Shown here: positions 1-8,698 of the stretch, one piece after another
Layout: each line of letters begins with the position of its first letter
Position numbering within the stretch: position 1 is the stretch's first letter
NCBI GenBank assembly: GCA_902543145.1
Contig: CACBXG010000006.1
Span: 38,531-102,530 of the forward strand
Length of the DNA: 64,000 bases
Reading direction: 5' to 3'
Source of the DNA: an uncultured SAR116 cluster alpha proteobacterium
GTDB lineage: Bacteria > Pseudomonadota > Alphaproteobacteria > Puniceispirillales > Marisalimonadaceae
Program-made: the position numbers and the translations under genes
The notes under the pieces: model-generated
What the model was told of the DNA's origin: nothing
The model's input: the letters and a program-made list of their open reading frames with translations, nothing else
The model's database searches: none

Positions 1-1362
1 GGTGAGGGTCTACCATCATCAGTTCCTGATGGTTATGATAGTTTAGGTGATATGCCAATGGGAACAAGCAGATCTGTTGAAGCTATTAAAATTAAACAAT
101 CTTTGGAAGCAGAATTAGCGCGGTCAGTCAATCACATATCTGGAGTAAGCTCTGCAAGAGTTCACTTAGCCATTCCTGAAAAAACAGTATTTGCAAGAGA
201 GATAGCTCTACCTTCAGCATCTGTATTTGTTAAATTAGCTAATGGTAGATCTCTTGGAAGGCAGCAAGTACAGTCAATAGTTCATCTTGTTGCATCTTCA
301 GTTCCAAATTTACCCTCAGAAAACATAACTGTGGTTGATCAATTTGGTGAACTTTTATCAAAACCATCAAACGATGCGTCTGCTTCAATTTCTAGTGAAC
401 AAATGTCACAGACAATGAGGCTTGGCGAAATATATAAATCTAGAATTATTTCATTGCTTACACCGATGGTAGGAGCAGGTAATTTAAAAGCTGAAATAAA
501 TGTAGATATGAATTTTACTCAGAGAGAAATCACAGAAGAATCCGTAGATCCTAAAGGTAACGCACTTAGAAGTGAACAAAGTTCATTAGATGAGAGTGCC
601 AATCCTGAAGCTAGAGGTATTCCAGGAGCTCTTTCAAATGCTCCTCCTCTAGCCCCCGATTTAAAAACAGAAGCCCCTGAAGGTCAAGGTGCTAGCAATA
701 CTCTTAAACAGAGAAGTCAAACATCTGTTAAAAATTATGAGGTAAGTAGAAAAGTTGAAACTACTAAGGCTCAATATGGAGAAATTAAAAAAATTAAAGC
801 AGCTGTAATTATTCGTGAAAAGAAAATCATCTCTCCTGAGGGTGTTGAAACATTTGAAAAGTTTAGTGATGAAAAATTATTAGAAATAAAATCTCTTGTT
901 CAAGAAGCTCTTGGTTTTGATGAAGCAAGAGGAGATAGTGTTACAGTTACAAGCAGTCCCTTCGTAGATATTTTAGAAGCAGAAGTAGCTCCATGGTATG
1001 AAAATGCGTCTGTAAAGGAACTTGCTCAACAATTAGCAACCGTATTAATTTTAGCAATTGTTATATTCGGAGCATTTCTTCCTTTATTAAAAAGAGTTCT
1101 TGTTCCTGCTGGATACCAATCTGGTCCTGGTGCAATGGCTTCTGATTCAGATGATGACGAAGACGATAAAATCGAAGTTCAAGAAGGTGAATCTCTTGAA
1201 GATATAAAAGCAAAGTTAAAACCTAAAAAGGCAGCTATATCTGCAGAAATGCTAGATACAGCTAATACGTATGATGACAAAGTTGCTGTAATTCGAATGA
1301 TAGTTGGCGATGAGGCAGCTAGGGTTTCCAGCGTCTTTAAAAATATGATGGAAAAAGAATAA
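1..1362 (+). CDS. fliF: Flagellar MS-ring protein FliF, 5' end cut by the window edge
   Basis: FliF forms the inner-membrane MS ring on which the flagellar rotor and export gate are built. The ORF track starts at an internal Met (52), but the same frame is open to base 1 and reads GEGLPSS, a typical FliF stretch, so the N-terminus including the first membrane helix lies outside the window. Visible are the YscJ/FliF periplasmic domain (SVNHISGVSSARVHLAIPE), the FliF C-terminal domain, a membrane helix near the end (LATVLILAIVIFGAFLPLL), an acidic stretch (DSDDDEDD) and a C-terminal tail that binds FliG. It is followed after 21 bp by fliG, as expected for a flagellar operon. Confidence 0.95.
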   Translation, partial: GEGLPSSVPDGYDSLGDMPMGTSRSVEAIKIKQSLEAELARSVNHISGVSSARVHLAIPEKTVFAREIALPSASVFVKLANGRSLGRQQVQSIVHLVASSVPNLPSENITVVDQFGELLSKPSNDASASISSEQMSQTMRLGEIYKSRIISLLTPMVGAGNLKAEINVDMNFTQREITEESVDPKGNALRSEQSSLDESANPEARGIPGALSNAPPLAPDLKTEAPEGQGASNTLKQRSQTSVKNYEVSRKVETTKAQYGEIKKIKAAVIIREKKIISPEGVETFEKFSDEKLLEIKSLVQEALGFDEARGDSVTVTSSPFVDILEAEVAPWYENASVKELAQQLATVLILAIVIFGAFLPLLKRVLVPAGYQSGPGAMASDSDDDEDDKIEVQEGESLEDIKAKLKPKKAAISAEMLDTANTYDDKVAVIRMIVGDEAARVSSVFKNMMEKE

Positions 1363-1383
1363 GGTAGAGAGTAGGATACTAAA

Positions 1384-2421
1384 ATGGCAGAAGCAGAAAA
1401 AAAACCAAATGCTGATGAGATTTACGAAGGTCTAACTGGCACTCAAAAATGTGCAATTCTTATGATGTTGATTGGTGAAGATGAAGCCGCAGAAATAATG
1501 GGCAACCTCTCACCTAAAGAAGTTCAAGTCCTTGGATCGGCTATGTATTCTGTGCAAGGTTTAGGACAAGATACAGTTAATTTAGTATTAGATGAATTTT
1601 TAGCAATAATTAAGGCGCAAACAAGTCTTGGTATATCTGGGGGTGGGTATATTAAAAATGTTCTCACCAAATCATTGGGTGAAGACAAAGCGCAAACTGT
1701 TTTAGGAAAAATAACCCCATCAGATAGCAACAAAGCAATCGAAATACTTGACTGGCTCGATGCTAGGTCAGTTGCGGACTTAATAATTGACGAGCATCCT
1801 CAAATTATAGCTTTAATTATTTCTTACTTAGATCCTTCTACTGCATCGGATGTTTTGACATTTATGCCTGAAAAAAGTCAATCAGACATAATTAAAAGGA
1901 TAGCAACTTTGGAAACAGTGCAGCCAGAAGCATTAAAAGAGTTAGATAGAGTAATGCAAAAAGTCTTTTCTTCCAATGCAAGTCTAAGAGCTAGCAAAGT
2001 TGGTGGTGTGCCAGCAGCAGCTAAAATCATGAATTTTTTGAGTCAAGATGGTGAAGCAAAAATAATGAAAGAAATCTTGAAAGACGATAAGCAGCTAATG
2101 CAAGACATCCAAGATAGTATGTTTGTATTTGAGACATTATTATTGTCTGATGACAAATCACTTCAGACACTTCTTCGTGCTGTAGAAGATGATTTAATTA
2201 TACTAGCCCTAAAAGGCGCAGATGAAGAGCTGAAGACAAAGTTATTTGGATGTATGTCACAACGAGCGGCAGCCAACATACAAGATGAAATGGAAGCACT
2301 TGGCCCAGTTAGATTAACAGAAGTTCAAGAGGCACAAAAGCAAATAATTGCCGTAGCAAGAAGAATGTCTGATGAAGGTGCAATAGTGTTGGCAGGTCGT
2401 GGTGGCGATGATTACGTTTAA
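1384..2421 (+). CDS. fliG: Flagellar motor switch protein FliG
   Basis: FliG is the C-ring protein that couples the MS ring to FliM/FliN and to stator torque. The 345-residue length is normal. The N-terminal domain (LTGTQKCAILMMLIGEDEAAEIM), the middle-domain EHPQ motif (IDEHPQIIALIISYLDP) and the charged C-terminal torque helix region (ALKGADEELKTKLFGCMSQRAA, DEMEALGPVRLTEVQ) are all present. It lies between fliF and the fliH-like gene. The start ATGGCAGAAGCAG fits the family N-terminus. Confidence 0.97.
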   Translation: MAEAEKKPNADEIYEGLTGTQKCAILMMLIGEDEAAEIMGNLSPKEVQVLGSAMYSVQGLGQDTVNLVLDEFLAIIKAQTSLGISGGGYIKNVLTKSLGEDKAQTVLGKITPSDSNKAIEILDWLDARSVADLIIDEHPQIIALIISYLDPSTASDVLTFMPEKSQSDIIKRIATLETVQPEALKELDRVMQKVFSSNASLRASKVGGVPAAAKIMNFLSQDGEAKIMKEILKDDKQLMQDIQDSMFVFETLLLSDDKSLQTLLRAVEDDLIILALKGADEELKTKLFGCMSQRAAANIQDEMEALGPVRLTEVQEAQKQIIAVARRMSDEGAIVLAGRGGDDYV

Positions 2422-2435
2422 TTTATTTTAATATT

Positions 2436-3476
2436 ATGAATTTTGCTATGAATCAAGACCAAGAAAATCATGATGCTCAAAACATTGTACCTTTAGGTAA
2501 TGATGAAATCAGATCTATTTTAAAATCTCAATCTGAGTCTGTTTTTGAGGATAAAAATATTTCGAATAATTCCAATTTTGTAAAAAAATCATTAATTGAT
2601 ATTGCTCTTGATTTTGAATCTAAACAAAACATTAAAGAAAATAAAGATAATGAACCAATCAACAATGCACCAGAAAATAATAAAAATTTTCATAACGAAA
2701 ATGATGTTCCTAGCGACGAACAAAATACTGAAGAGGCAATGTTAGATGAAAATAAAGAGAGTGATAATACAAAAGATATTCAAACTGAAACAGAGCAATC
2801 AAGTAATGAAGTAGATAAAAATATCAATAGTGATACAAAAATAAATCAACCTAAAGAAGATATTCAATCAGAAAAACTGTTACAAGATGAAAGTCCAAAG
2901 GATCTCGTAAGTGAGACCCAAAAACAACAAGAAGAAATTAAAGCTGATGCAAAGTCTGATGAAGCTACAAAGACTGATAATGAAACACAACAAGCTTTAG
3001 ATTCTGTAAGAGATGCTGTTTCTCAATCAATGAGTAAAAGTGATGATAAAAACACAACAACTTTTAAAGAAAATAACGAATTATCAAATAATGAATCAGA
3101 TACAATTAGCAATGATCTTCAAGATTTTAAAAATATTTTATCATCACTTCCAACATTAGCTGAGGAAGCAATATATGAAATATTTCAAAATAAAATTCTT
3201 GAAATTTCTTATGACCTTGCAGGCTACCAAATAGATAAAATGCCAAAAAAATATGAAAAGAAAATTAAGTCATTTTTAAAAAATATAAATTGTTTTGAAG
3301 ATAAAATTACAGTTGAGATTAATGAAGAAGATTTTGAAGCACTCTCAAAAATAAAAAATTTTAATGAAAATGAAGATAAAAAAATCTTTATTTCAAATAA
3401 AGAACTCTCAAGAGGTGACATAGTCTTAAATTGTGGTGGAATGCGTTATTCAGAAAAAAGCAATTACAATGTTTGA
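2436..3476 (+). CDS. fliH: FliH-like export ATPase regulator with long acidic, Asn/Lys-rich N-terminal region
   Basis: This is assigned by position (between fliG and fliI) and by its last ~100 residues, which look like a FliH C-terminal domain: a helical run (EEAIYEIFQNKILEISYDLAG), then DKITVEINEEDFEAL and a closing NKELSRGDIVLNCGGMRYSE, matching the nP-x-D ... d-x-x-l-x-x-G-D pattern of FliH. FliH binds and inhibits the FliI ATPase and links it to the C ring. The first ~230 residues are unusual low-complexity sequence rich in E, N, D, K, Q and S and carry no recognisable domain. An in-frame second Met (MNQDQ) is an alternative start. It may be annotated elsewhere as hypothetical. Confidence 0.7.
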   Translation: MNFAMNQDQENHDAQNIVPLGNDEIRSILKSQSESVFEDKNISNNSNFVKKSLIDIALDFESKQNIKENKDNEPINNAPENNKNFHNENDVPSDEQNTEEAMLDENKESDNTKDIQTETEQSSNEVDKNINSDTKINQPKEDIQSEKLLQDESPKDLVSETQKQQEEIKADAKSDEATKTDNETQQALDSVRDAVSQSMSKSDDKNTTTFKENNELSNNESDTISNDLQDFKNILSSLPTLAEEAIYEIFQNKILEISYDLAGYQIDKMPKKYEKKIKSFLKNINCFEDKITVEINEEDFEALSKIKNFNENEDKKIFISNKELSRGDIVLNCGGMRYSEKSNYNV

Positions 3477-3494
3477 AAATATTGGAAGTAACTC

Positions 3495-4823
3495 ATGAAT
3501 TTTGAGACAAAATTAATTGATAATATTTCCCAAATAAAAAGACCTAAATTAATTTTTAGTTCAGGGAGAGTTAATCATTTTGATGGAAATATTATTTACT
3601 GCGATCCTTTTCCAGCTCCTATAGGAAGTCTTTGTATTGTAAAAGATCAAATGGGTAAAGAAGTCTTAGCAGAAGTTATTCGTTTTAACGAAAAGCATAA
3701 CATGCTTGCAATTTTAGAACATTCTTCACATATAGTTTCTGGATGTGAGGTCTCGTTGCAAAATGATGGCAGATATATTGAAGTAGATAATACTTTGCTG
3801 GGAAGAGTAACTGACGCATTTGGGAAACCATTAGATGAGAAACCTTTAAGTAAAATAAAAAATAAATGGCCTCTTATGGGTAAAGTTATGAATCCACTTA
3901 AAAGAAGTTTAATCAAAAAACCATTAGATGTAGGGGTAAGAATAATAAATGCTCTATTAACTGTAGGTCAAGGTCAAAGGCTTGGCATCATTGCTGGTTC
4001 AGGAGTTGGTAAGTCAGTATTGCTTGGAATGATGAGTAAATATACAGAGGCAGATGTTGTAGTAATTGCCCTAATTGGTGAACGAGCTAGAGAAGTTGGA
4101 ACTATGGTCAATGAATTATTTAGGGACGACTCAGCTAAAAAAATTACTGTAGTTGCTGTGCCAGCGGATAGATCACCATTAATGAGAATTAGGGGGGCTA
4201 ACAGGGCTACTGCTATAGCAGAATATTTTAGAGATCAAGGTAAAAATGTATTACTAATAATGGACAGTTTGACTAGAATTGCACATGCTAAAAGAGAAAT
4301 TGGATTGTCATTAGGTGAAGCTGCTACCTCGAAAGGTTATCCTCCATCTGTAATTTCTATGATCCCTAATTTGATTGAGAGAACAGGAACGAGTGATCAA
4401 GGAGATGGCAGTATTACTTCGTTTTATACAATTTTGGCTGATGGAGATGACAATAATGATCCAGTAGTTGATACGGCTAGAGCAATACTTGATGGTCATA
4501 TCGTGCTTAGCAGATTAAACGCACAAATGGGTATTTATCCAGCAATTGATATCCCAAATTCAATTAGTAGAGTTATGAATGATCTAATTGCAGATGATCA
4601 CTCAAATGCTTCAAAACTCTTTAGAAAACATGTAAGTGCTTACATAGAAAATAAGGACTTATTATTAATGGGGGGATATACTTCCGGACAAGATAAGGAT
4701 CTTGATGATGCCATAGCTATATGGCCAAAGTTAATTGATTTTATTTCACAAAGCAGTTCTGAAAAAGCAAACTTTGAGAGTTCAAGAATGGCATTATTAA
4801 AATTATATGAACAGGTAAGATAG
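3495..4823 (+). CDS. fliI: Flagellum-specific ATP synthase FliI
   Basis: FliI is the cytoplasmic hexameric ATPase of the flagellar type III export apparatus. The 442 residues match the family length. The Walker A motif GSGVGKS lies at about residues 168-174, with a GERAREV motif and Walker B (NVLLIMDSLTRIAHAKREIGLSLGEA) downstream; PPSVISMIPNLIERTG and GSITSFYTILADGDD are classic FliI/SctN signatures. The N-terminal beta-barrel is complete. The gene follows fliH by 18 bp, and its stop codon directly abuts the fliJ start. Confidence 0.97.
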   Translation: MNFETKLIDNISQIKRPKLIFSSGRVNHFDGNIIYCDPFPAPIGSLCIVKDQMGKEVLAEVIRFNEKHNMLAILEHSSHIVSGCEVSLQNDGRYIEVDNTLLGRVTDAFGKPLDEKPLSKIKNKWPLMGKVMNPLKRSLIKKPLDVGVRIINALLTVGQGQRLGIIAGSGVGKSVLLGMMSKYTEADVVVIALIGERAREVGTMVNELFRDDSAKKITVVAVPADRSPLMRIRGANRATAIAEYFRDQGKNVLLIMDSLTRIAHAKREIGLSLGEAATSKGYPPSVISMIPNLIERTGTSDQGDGSITSFYTILADGDDNNDPVVDTARAILDGHIVLSRLNAQMGIYPAIDIPNSISRVMNDLIADDHSNASKLFRKHVSAYIENKDLLLMGGYTSGQDKDLDDAIAIWPKLIDFISQSSSEKANFESSRMALLKLYEQVR

Positions 4824-5213
4824 TTGAAAAAAAAAATAAAAAGATTTCAAAGACTTGCTACAATTAGAAAAAAAGATGTTTCAAAAGAAATTAATAATTC
4901 TAATTTATTGCAAAATGAAATTACTAAAAATGAAGGTCTAATTGAACAGATAAACACTATTATGGAGAGCAGCAATAATTCTTCAAACAAAATAATTAAT
5001 TCAGGATTTTTTAAAAATAATGCTCTATTGTTAACTACACTTCAAAGTCAAAAAGATATTGCTTTAAATAGAAACAAATATTTACTTTCTGAAAAAGAGA
5101 TAATCAGAAAAAAAATTATTGATAACAATTTCAAAAAAATGAAAGCTGAAGAAAAAGCTAAAGATTATAAAAGACATTATATTAGTCAATTGGAAAACAA
5201 AATTTATCAATAA
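4824..5213 (+). CDS. fliJ: FliJ-like export chaperone, TTG start
   Basis: This is a 129-residue, highly charged, all-helical protein likely to form a coiled coil, beginning KKKIKRFQRLATIRKKDVSKEI, in the position where FliJ follows FliI. FliJ is the central stalk-like component that engages the FliI hexamer and FlhA. The start is TTG immediately after the fliI stop (TAGTTG), implying translational coupling; the first internal ATG comes about 45 residues later, too late for a FliJ. FliJ sequences are poorly conserved, so the call rests mainly on context, size and coiled-coil character. Confidence 0.65.
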   Translation: MKKKIKRFQRLATIRKKDVSKEINNSNLLQNEITKNEGLIEQINTIMESSNNSSNKIINSGFFKNNALLLTTLQSQKDIALNRNKYLLSEKEIIRKKIIDNNFKKMKAEEKAKDYKRHYISQLENKIYQ

Positions 5214-5241
5214 AGTATTTTCAAATTACATATTTTAATAA

Positions 5242-5257
5242 TGGCATTGTATTTGCA
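5242..5257 (+). promoter_or_regulatory. Sigma-54 (-24/-12) promoter upstream of fliK
   Basis: TGGCATTGTATTTGCA matches the RpoN consensus TGGCAYRNNNNTTGCW at all fixed positions except the R, with GG and GC separated by exactly 10 bases. Transcription would begin near 5268. That leaves almost no leader for the ATG at 5272 but fits the ATG at 5284. It heads the fliK-fliL-fliM-fliN group. Confidence 0.7.
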
Positions 5258-5283
5258 GATAATTTTGAAATATGGAATTTAAA

Positions 5284-6645
5284 ATGAAAATTACAAATGA
5301 CGTAAATAACAATTCTGACTTTTTGTCTAATGCAAATAAAGGGGAAGAAGATACTTCTTTATTGGGATCCTTATTTTCAATGAACTTTAATAGTAATGAA
5401 GTGAAATCAAAAGATATTTCTGATGACTTTGAATTTGTTTTTAAAAAAGAAGATATAGAAATTCTAGATTATTTATCTAATATTCTTCCTAACTTAAACA
5501 TTAATAACTTAGGCTTAGCTGATTTCAAAAAAATTCAAAGTGAAATTGAAACAGATCAAAATCTTAAAACTGAAGTTAAAGACAAATTATTAAGCTTATT
5601 AGATACAGCAAAGGGTTTTAATAAAAATTTCTTCATTAATTTACCTGAATATAAAAAATTTAAAGCATTAAATAATAAAAGTGTTGTTGATAATAAAATT
5701 GATCCTAGAATTAAAAAAGAAAGTTCAAATGATTTATCATCTGTTTTAAAAAACATGGAACATGCTATTAATCAAAGCAAACAAAAATCTACTAAATCAA
5801 ACATTATAAATAAAAACACCGGTGAAATAAAGTTTGAAAATAACTTAGAAAATCAAACAACTATAAATTCAAATAATACAAAACTAAATTTTGTTAAAAA
5901 AATTAACAAAAATGATCACCCTAATAAATTATATCAGATATCAAATTCTAATTCTTTAAAATATAAAGAAAAACTAGATCCATCTTCGTTATTAGACTCA
6001 AAATTGTCGAACAACACAAATTTAAATTATATTAATAATCAATTTGGTGATGAGTTTAAAAAGAATAATATGAATGAAATTAAAGCCAATGATAAAGTTT
6101 TCAACATTCAAAACTCCTCTGATTCTAGCAATAAGGGAAATCAATTTGCTCAACAAAACAGCACTTCCTTTTCAAACAGTGGAGTGAATTCCATCTTAGA
6201 AGGGCTATTAGATAGTCTTGATTTAAGTCAAAAAGGCTGGACTACAAAACTTGTTTCTAGAATAGAAAATGCTCTAGAAAATGGCGGTGAAGAAATAGAA
6301 TTTAACCTTAAGCCAAAAAATTTAGGAAGATTAAAAGTTTCTATAAGTTTAAATAATGGAACAGGTCATGTTAAAATTATTACAGAAAATTCATTTGTTA
6401 CTAACGCATTAACTCAAAATGAAAATCATTTACAAAAACTCTTTAATGATCAAGGAATAAATTTAGAATTTTCAGCTCACGACGATACAAAATATTTTGG
6501 CTCAAGAAATAGTTTTAACAAAAACTCAAATAATAATAACCAAAACAATTTTCTAGAGTCTGAAAATGAAAAAGAAAAACAAAATACGATAACAGGTTTG
6601 GATGATAATGTTTCATCTAGACATATTGTAAACGTAATAGCATAA
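5284..6645 (+). CDS. fliK: Flagellar hook-length control protein FliK
   Basis: FliK is the secreted ruler that sets hook length and switches export specificity at FlhB. The C-terminal Flg_hook domain is clear: IENALENGGEEIEFNLKPKNLGRLKVSISLNNGTGHVKIITEN, then NALTQNENHLQKLFNDQGINLEF. The first ~300 residues are Asn/Lys/Ser-rich low complexity, as is usual for FliK. The track starts at 5272 (MEFK), but the second Met at 5284 (MKITND) fits the predicted sigma-54 transcription start near 5268, so I use it. It is followed after 24 bp by fliL. Confidence 0.85.
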   Translation: MKITNDVNNNSDFLSNANKGEEDTSLLGSLFSMNFNSNEVKSKDISDDFEFVFKKEDIEILDYLSNILPNLNINNLGLADFKKIQSEIETDQNLKTEVKDKLLSLLDTAKGFNKNFFINLPEYKKFKALNNKSVVDNKIDPRIKKESSNDLSSVLKNMEHAINQSKQKSTKSNIINKNTGEIKFENNLENQTTINSNNTKLNFVKKINKNDHPNKLYQISNSNSLKYKEKLDPSSLLDSKLSNNTNLNYINNQFGDEFKKNNMNEIKANDKVFNIQNSSDSSNKGNQFAQQNSTSFSNSGVNSILEGLLDSLDLSQKGWTTKLVSRIENALENGGEEIEFNLKPKNLGRLKVSISLNNGTGHVKIITENSFVTNALTQNENHLQKLFNDQGINLEFSAHDDTKYFGSRNSFNKNSNNNNQNNFLESENEKEKQNTITGLDDNVSSRHIVNVIA

Positions 6646-6669
6646 TAATAACTGAGTAGTGAGAAAAAA

Positions 6670-7269
6670 ATGGCAGAAGAAGTAGAAGAAGAACCAAAAA
6701 AAAGTAATCTGTTAAAAATAATTATTTTTGTGGTAGGCGGCATTTTGCTAATAGCTGTTGGCCTAGGAATTGGTTATTTTTTATTTGGAGGTGAGCCTGA
6801 GCCTGATCCTTCTGCAGAAGTTAATCAAATCATCGAAGGTAAAGAAGCTGAGAAGAAAAAAACTGAAGATGCTGAAAATAAAGAAGGTGAAGAAGAAGGT
6901 GAGGATGGTATTATAAAAAAGAATGTTAAAGCCATTCCAGAAGTTGATAGTTATGAAACTACTTATTTTGAATTTCCAGGAGATTTCACAACAAACTTAA
7001 AAGGAAGTAGGAAATTTTTACAAGTAAGTGTTGGTGTGTCTACACAGTATGATGAAAAAGTAATGGAAGTAGTTGACTCTCATCAATTAGCTTTACGTTC
7101 TGAAATATTATCAACTATAAGTGATTTTACTGAAGAAGATATTTCAGGAAGTGAGGGTAAGAAAAAATTATCTGAAAGATTAATAGTAGTTTTGAACAAA
7201 AAATTAGAATCTCTTGATGAATTTCCAGGTATAGAAGATGTATATTTTACCGCGTTCATTTTACAATAA
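6670..7269 (+). CDS. fliL: Flagellar basal-body-associated protein FliL
   Basis: FliL is a single-span inner-membrane protein around the stator that supports torque generation. One transmembrane helix lies at about residues 14-39 (NLLKIIIFVVGGILLIAVGLGIGYFLFGG). An acidic linker (EAEKKKTEDAENKEGEEEGEDG) leads into the periplasmic FliL domain (YFEFPGDFTTNLKGSRKFLQVSVGVSTQYDE) and the typical C-terminus (IEDVYFTAFILQ). It precedes fliM by 18 bp, the standard alphaproteobacterial fliL-fliM order. Confidence 0.93.
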   Translation: MAEEVEEEPKKSNLLKIIIFVVGGILLIAVGLGIGYFLFGGEPEPDPSAEVNQIIEGKEAEKKKTEDAENKEGEEEGEDGIIKKNVKAIPEVDSYETTYFEFPGDFTTNLKGSRKFLQVSVGVSTQYDEKVMEVVDSHQLALRSEILSTISDFTEEDISGSEGKKKLSERLIVVLNKKLESLDEFPGIEDVYFTAFILQ

Positions 7270-7287
7270 GTTAGGATTTATAAATTA

Positions 7288-8256
7288 ATGTCTAATACAT
7301 CTAGAAAATTATCTTCTGACGAAGTATCAGCTTTAATGGAAGGGTTGCAATCTGGTGACATTACCGCAAATTCAGGATTGAATAATGATGTTGAAGTTAC
7401 AGATTTTACATTTGGTTCAGATAATTTGGAACTTCTTGGTGATTACTATGCATTAAGGTTAATTAATGAGAGATTTGCTCGATTAGTTAGAAGTATATTT
7501 TTACCTATGATAAGATTGCAGCCAAAAATCAACCCATTTCCTCCAGAAGTAAAAACATATGATGAATATAGCGCAGGCTTAAATAGTTTTATGAGCTTAA
7601 GTACAAGCAGGATTGATGAACTTAGAGGATCAATGCTACTTGTTCTTGAACCGTCTTTTATAAGTGTTTTAACAAATTGTTATTATGGTGGTAAATTAGC
7701 TAATTTTCCCTCTGCTAAGGCAGAGTTTACTGCTACTGAAGATAGAATAATTGAAATAGTTTCAGATGGAATTACCCAATGCCTTGAAGTTGCTTGGAAA
7801 GATCTCATGCCAATATCCATTAAGCATCAAAGTAGAGAAATTAATCCACAATTTGCAACTTTAGTTGAATCATCAGATTCAGTAATAATTTGTTCTTTTG
7901 TGGTTCAACTTCCAAACGTTGACTCAGCGTCATTTGATATAATTTATCCGTTACAAACTTTAAAACCAATTGCTTCCTTATTACGTTCTAGAGTTCAAAG
8001 TGATATAATTAATGACGATGTGAGCTGGAGAGAGCGCTTAGAAAAATCGGTATTGAATATTCCACTTCCTGTATCAGCAATTTTGAGTGAACCATCTGTT
8101 CAACTATCTAATCTCGTTCAATTTAAAGAAGGAGACGTAATGAATTTACCTCCAGTTGATGGAGTAGATTTTTTTGTAAATGATAAAATTTTATTCAAAG
8201 CAGAAATTGGCGAAACAAATGGCCAAGTTGCAGTCAGTTTAAAAAATAGATTATAA
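7288..8256 (+). CDS. fliM: Flagellar motor switch protein FliM
   Basis: FliM is the C-ring protein that binds CheY-P and sets rotation direction. The N-terminal LSSDEVSALMEG is the FliM/CheY-binding segment. The middle CheC-like domain (DNLELLGDYYALRLINERFARLVRSIFLPMIRL, CYYGGKLANFPS, FTATEDRIIEIV) and the C-terminal SpoA domain (LVQFKEGDVMNLPPVDGVDFFVN) follow in order. The length of 322 aa is normal. It is almost contiguous with fliN. Confidence 0.95.
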   Translation: MSNTSRKLSSDEVSALMEGLQSGDITANSGLNNDVEVTDFTFGSDNLELLGDYYALRLINERFARLVRSIFLPMIRLQPKINPFPPEVKTYDEYSAGLNSFMSLSTSRIDELRGSMLLVLEPSFISVLTNCYYGGKLANFPSAKAEFTATEDRIIEIVSDGITQCLEVAWKDLMPISIKHQSREINPQFATLVESSDSVIICSFVVQLPNVDSASFDIIYPLQTLKPIASLLRSRVQSDIINDDVSWRERLEKSVLNIPLPVSAILSEPSVQLSNLVQFKEGDVMNLPPVDGVDFFVNDKILFKAEIGETNGQVAVSLKNRL

Positions 8257-8274
8257 ATATTGAGGAGTAATTTA

Positions 8275-8589
8275 ATGGCAGAAAACGAAGCTGAAGCTCA
8301 AGTTGAAGAGACAGTAACGGATAAAACAGGACTAGATAATCTCAAGGTTCTAGAAAACATCGAAGTAAAACTCACTGTTGAAGTTGGTTCAACTGAACTT
8401 AAGATAAGAGACCTATTAAGACTCAATGAAGGATCTGTGGTGGAACTCGAAAGATTAGCAGGTGATCCATTAGATATTTTAGCAAATGGAGTTAAAATTG
8501 CTAAAGGAGAGGTGGTTATGGTAGGAGAAAGATTTGGGATCAGATTTACAGAGGTTACAAACCCAGAAAATCGAGTACAAAAACTATAA
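8275..8589 (+). CDS. fliN: Flagellar motor switch protein FliN
   Basis: FliN is the small SpoA-domain protein that forms the base of the C ring and docks FliH/FliI. The core LEVKLTVEVGSTELKIRDLLRLNEGSVVELERLAGDPLDILANG and the closing ERFGIRFTEV are diagnostic. The ORF track begins at a TTG (8260), but that codon overlaps the Shine-Dalgarno sequence GAGGAG (8262-8267). The ATG at 8275 (MAENEAEAQ) is the correct start, giving 104 aa. It is the last gene before the second sigma-54 site. Confidence 0.95.
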   Translation: MAENEAEAQVEETVTDKTGLDNLKVLENIEVKLTVEVGSTELKIRDLLRLNEGSVVELERLAGDPLDILANGVKIAKGEVVMVGERFGIRFTEVTNPENRVQKL

Positions 8590-8653
8590 TTTACAAAAAA
8601 TTGACAAAAAATTAATTAATTAAAAACAATGACTTAATACAGAAATATGTTGA

Positions 8654-8669
8654 TGGCATATTTCTTGCT
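8654..8669 (+). promoter_or_regulatory. Sigma-54 (-24/-12) promoter upstream of fliO
   Basis: TGGCATATTTCTTGCT is a full match to TGGCAYRNNNNTTGCW, with the GG and GC pairs 10 bases apart. It sits in the 109-bp gap between fliN and fliO, 29 bp before the fliO ATG, placing transcription start near 8680. It would drive fliO-fliP-fliQ-fliR-flhB and possibly the four unknown genes beyond. The activator (FlbD/FleQ-type) is not in the window. Confidence 0.78.
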
Positions 8670-8698
8670 TCCTTATATAAAAGATAAGGAAATTTTAA

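Noticed and set aside
8601-8630. TTGACA with AACAAT 18 bases downstream, a possible sigma-70 promoter for fliO
   Set aside because: The -35 is perfect but the -10 is weak and AT-rich chance matches are frequent; the sigma-54 element 25 bp downstream is much stronger. A second promoter cannot be excluded.
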